From contig JADHSW010000002.1 of NCBI GenBank assembly GCA_016776705.1, positions 1-35,528 of the forward strand: a stretch of 35,528 bases of DNA, written 5' to 3'. Shown one piece after another: positions 34,329-35,528 of this stretch (its first letter is position 1; each line of letters starts with the position of its first letter). Below the pieces are notes generated by a model. That model was not told the origin of the DNA and did not search any database. It was given only the letters and a program-made list of their open reading frames with translations. A program made the translations under genes and the position numbers. The DNA is from Rhodospirillales bacterium. Lineage in GTDB: Bacteria > Pseudomonadota > Alphaproteobacteria > Rhodospirillales > JABHCV01.

Positions 34329-34925
34329 ATGAAGAATATATCTAAGGGAATTGCCCTGTTTAGCTTTGTTGCTTTGGCTGGCTGTGCCCAACCAGAACTT
34401 CCCCTGGATCATTATTACCGTCTGCAAATCCAGGCGCCGGAAAAGACCACGGGCGATGCCCTGTTCAAGGGCGTCATCGAAGTCCAGCGCTTCGTCGCCG
34501 ATGGTCTGACTGCCGGTCGTCCCATCGTCTATTCCGAAGCAGGAAGCGAACATCAGTTATTGGAATATCATTATCATTTCTGGACCGAGCCGCCGATTGT
34601 CATGCTGCGCGACCAGCTGATCGACTACATGCGCGCCGCCAATGCAGCTGAATTGATCGTCTCGCCTGAAATGCGGTCCCGACCGGATTACCGTTTGACC
34701 GGCAAGATCAAGAGACTGGAAAAAGTTGTCGGACCCAATCCCAGCGCCATAGCCGAGCTGGAGCTTGGTCTGCAAAATGAAAAAAATGGCGACATTGTCA
34801 ATCTTGCCAACTATCGCATAGAAGTGGGCGCGCAATCGCAATCCGTCAGCGACGCTGTGATCGCCATGAACAAGGCCCTTACCGAAATCTACGCTCGTTT
34901 CGTCGCCAGTTTGCGCAAACTGTAG
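34329..34925 (+). CDS. ABC-type transport auxiliary lipoprotein (PqiC/MlaD-associated type)
   Basis: 198-aa lipoprotein with signal peptide and lipobox LAGC (ALFSFVALAGC; Cys18), predicted to be in the outer membrane because residue +2 is Ala, not Asp. The body (DHYYRLQIQAPE, IEVQRFVADGLTAGRPIVYS, FWTEPPIVMLRDQLIDYMR) matches the ABC_trans_aux/PqiC family, which provides the outer-membrane end of MCE systems. ATG 34329 is preferred to GTG 34320 since an AAGGTGG box fits it and the signal peptide starts there. It is last in the rsbU-STAS-mlaEFD run, 26 nt after mlaD. Confidence 0.9.
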   Translation: MKNISKGIALFSFVALAGCAQPELPLDHYYRLQIQAPEKTTGDALFKGVIEVQRFVADGLTAGRPIVYSEAGSEHQLLEYHYHFWTEPPIVMLRDQLIDYMRAANAAELIVSPEMRSRPDYRLTGKIKRLEKVVGPNPSAIAELELGLQNEKNGDIVNLANYRIEVGAQSQSVSDAVIAMNKALTEIYARFVASLRKL

Positions 34926-34931
34926 GAAACC

Positions 34932-35054
34932 CGGCAGGATGTGTTCGATTACATCGAGATGTTCTACAATCCAAAACGCAAGCATGTTAGAAACGGGATG
35001 CTGTCGCCCGTCGAGTTAGAACGGCAGCAAGAAACGAGAACCGAAGGCGTCTAG
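34932..35054 (+). pseudogene. IS3-family transposase (OrfB) C-terminal remnant
   Basis: Starting 6 nt after the lipoprotein stop, the frame reads RQDVFDYIEMFYNPKRKH and continues through MLSPVELERQQ to a TAG at 35052-35054. This is the well-known C-terminal end of IS3-group integrase cores (DVFDYIExFYNxxRxH); the catalytic DDE part and orfA are missing, so the element is dead. Confidence 0.85.
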
Positions 35055-35072
35055 AAAACTAGGGGCTATTCA
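35050..35072. mobile_element. Probable right terminal repeat of the decayed IS3-type element
   Basis: The sequence after the transposase stop, CTAGAAAACTAGGGGCTATTC, ends in TTCA; on the opposite strand it starts TGAATAGCCCC, like terminal repeats of several IS3-family subgroups. The left end is not in view. Confidence 0.5.
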
Positions 35073-35187
35073 ACCCCCCAGGCATTGATGGGCCATAAAA
35101 GAGTCCCGACAGTATAAATACGGGCGCTCAGAGGTACACTCGAACCCCGGGGCCCCGTCTTTGAATCTGTTAAGTGCTTGAAAAAAT

Positions 35188-35232
35188 TGGTCGGAGTGAG
35201 AGGATTTGAACCTCCGGCCCCCGCCTCCCGAA
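35188..35232 (-). other. Truncated tRNA-Pro(CGG) 3' fragment, likely attachment-site scar
   Basis: The minus strand carries, in order, an anticodon loop TTCGGGA (anticodon CGG), 3' anticodon stem GGCGG, variable loop, a full T-arm (GGAGG / TTCAAAT / CCTCT), 3' acceptor strand CACTCCG, discriminator A, and CCA. The 5' half (D-arm, acceptor 5' strand, 5' anticodon stem) is missing, and the bases before the loop do not pair. Such 3'-end fragments are typical of attR sites left by tRNA-targeting integrases. Confidence 0.75.
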
Positions 35233-35404
35233 TGGGGCTGGTATAATAAAAACGTAAGTAAATCAATGAGTTGTTCGGGCGCTGTTGCGGCTTTTACCGG
35301 ATAAAACCAAATAGAATGGAACAAGAAGGAATAGTCAGGGCACAATTTTGGCACAATGGGTTCACAGTAGATATCGGCTCAGTGCGTGTTTTGCGACTTG
35401 CAGT
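35233..35404. other. Noncoding stretch to the right of the tRNA fragment, with a short direct repeat
   Basis: No gene is seen. The 8-bp sequence GGCACAAT occurs at 35339-35346 and again at 35350-35357, a spacing of 11 bp (about one helical turn). This may be an arm-type integrase-binding repeat, but two copies are too few to be sure. Confidence 0.35.
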
Positions 35405-35527
35405 TTATGTCATAACAACCGGGATGCCTGTAAAATCCCTCATGGGAATGGCGGTTGCTTTTCCGTTGGCTAAGGCTTTGTCGTCGGCTTCAATGGGTGC
35501 CTCATTGGCATCTACAAACAAGCATCC
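35405..35527 (-). CDS. Partial CDS, C-terminal end only, unidentified
   Basis: An open minus-strand frame enters from the right edge and ends at TAA (35405-35407). The visible 40 residues start GCLFVDANEAPIEADDKAL and end DFTGIPVVMT. The composition is protein-like, but no family is recognised. The plus strand is also open here (from about 35380), so the assignment is uncertain. If the tRNA fragment marks an element boundary, this gene belongs to the element. Confidence 0.35.
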   Translation of the reverse strand, partial: GCLFVDANEAPIEADDKALANGKATAIPMRDFTGIPVVMT

Positions 35528-35528
35528 A

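Noticed and set aside
35110..35150. tRNA T-arm-like sequence on the minus strand (GGGGTTCGAG followed by GAGCGCCC)
   Set aside because: The T-stem does not pair (the base expected to be C61 is G), and no acceptor or anticodon arm can be folded.
1..35528. CRISPR array or phage structural genes
   Set aside because: No regularly spaced repeats and no phage-like genes were seen; the only mobile DNA signs are at 34932-35528.

Overview
The window looks like a chromosomal segment of an alphaproteobacterium, most likely a free-living, motile, polyhydroxyalkanoate-storing member of the Rhodospirillales or a relative. This is inferred from gene content and order: a FlaF-type flagellin pair, a DUF4167 protein beside prfA-prmC and clpB, lysC linked to ptsP, and an mlaEFD operon with an auxiliary lipoprotein. 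Most of the sequence is ordinary, densely packed core genome.

Region 1 (1-14372): a 3'-truncated ubiG on the minus strand is divergent from a long plus-strand run: lysC, an NMO/FabK-type flavoprotein, ptsP, rodZ, ispG, hisS, hemA, prfA, prmC and a DUF4167 gene. Spacing is short, with a 4-nt overlap at prfA/prmC. The run covers aspartate-family amino acids, nitrogen-PTS signalling, cell shape, isoprenoids, histidyl-tRNA, tetrapyrroles and translation termination. A convergent MOSC-domain gene ends it.

Region 2 (14557-20554): clpB, a class I methyltransferase, a divergent flagellin with its flaF partner, and a convergent M23 metallopeptidase.

Region 3 (20766-26842, minus strand): a heme-copper oxidase cluster transcribed ctaE, sco, ctaC, ctaD, strong terminator, 38-codon membrane protein, DUF420 protein, second COX1-superfamily protein. 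The main subunit I has A2-type features and no visible K-channel lysine. The second COX1-like protein keeps heme-ligand histidines but shows only one of three expected CuB histidines. A 467-nt AT-rich intergenic region with several hairpins lies upstream, followed by a small GDCCVxC cysteine protein.

Region 4 (27677-34925): class I phaC, then a six-gene operon: a GAF-SpoIIE phosphatase-HATPase regulator, a STAS protein, mlaE, mlaF, mlaD and an auxiliary lipoprotein. A partner-switching regulator is thus fused genetically to a phospholipid ABC transporter, with the STAS protein placed to act as MlaB. This is the most interesting system in the window.

Region 5 (34926-35528): a decayed edge. 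An IS3-type transposase tail and its terminal repeat are followed by the 3' part only of a tRNA-Pro gene, the kind of scar left by a tRNA-targeting integrative element. The inferred element would extend rightward out of the window, beginning with a partial unidentified CDS.
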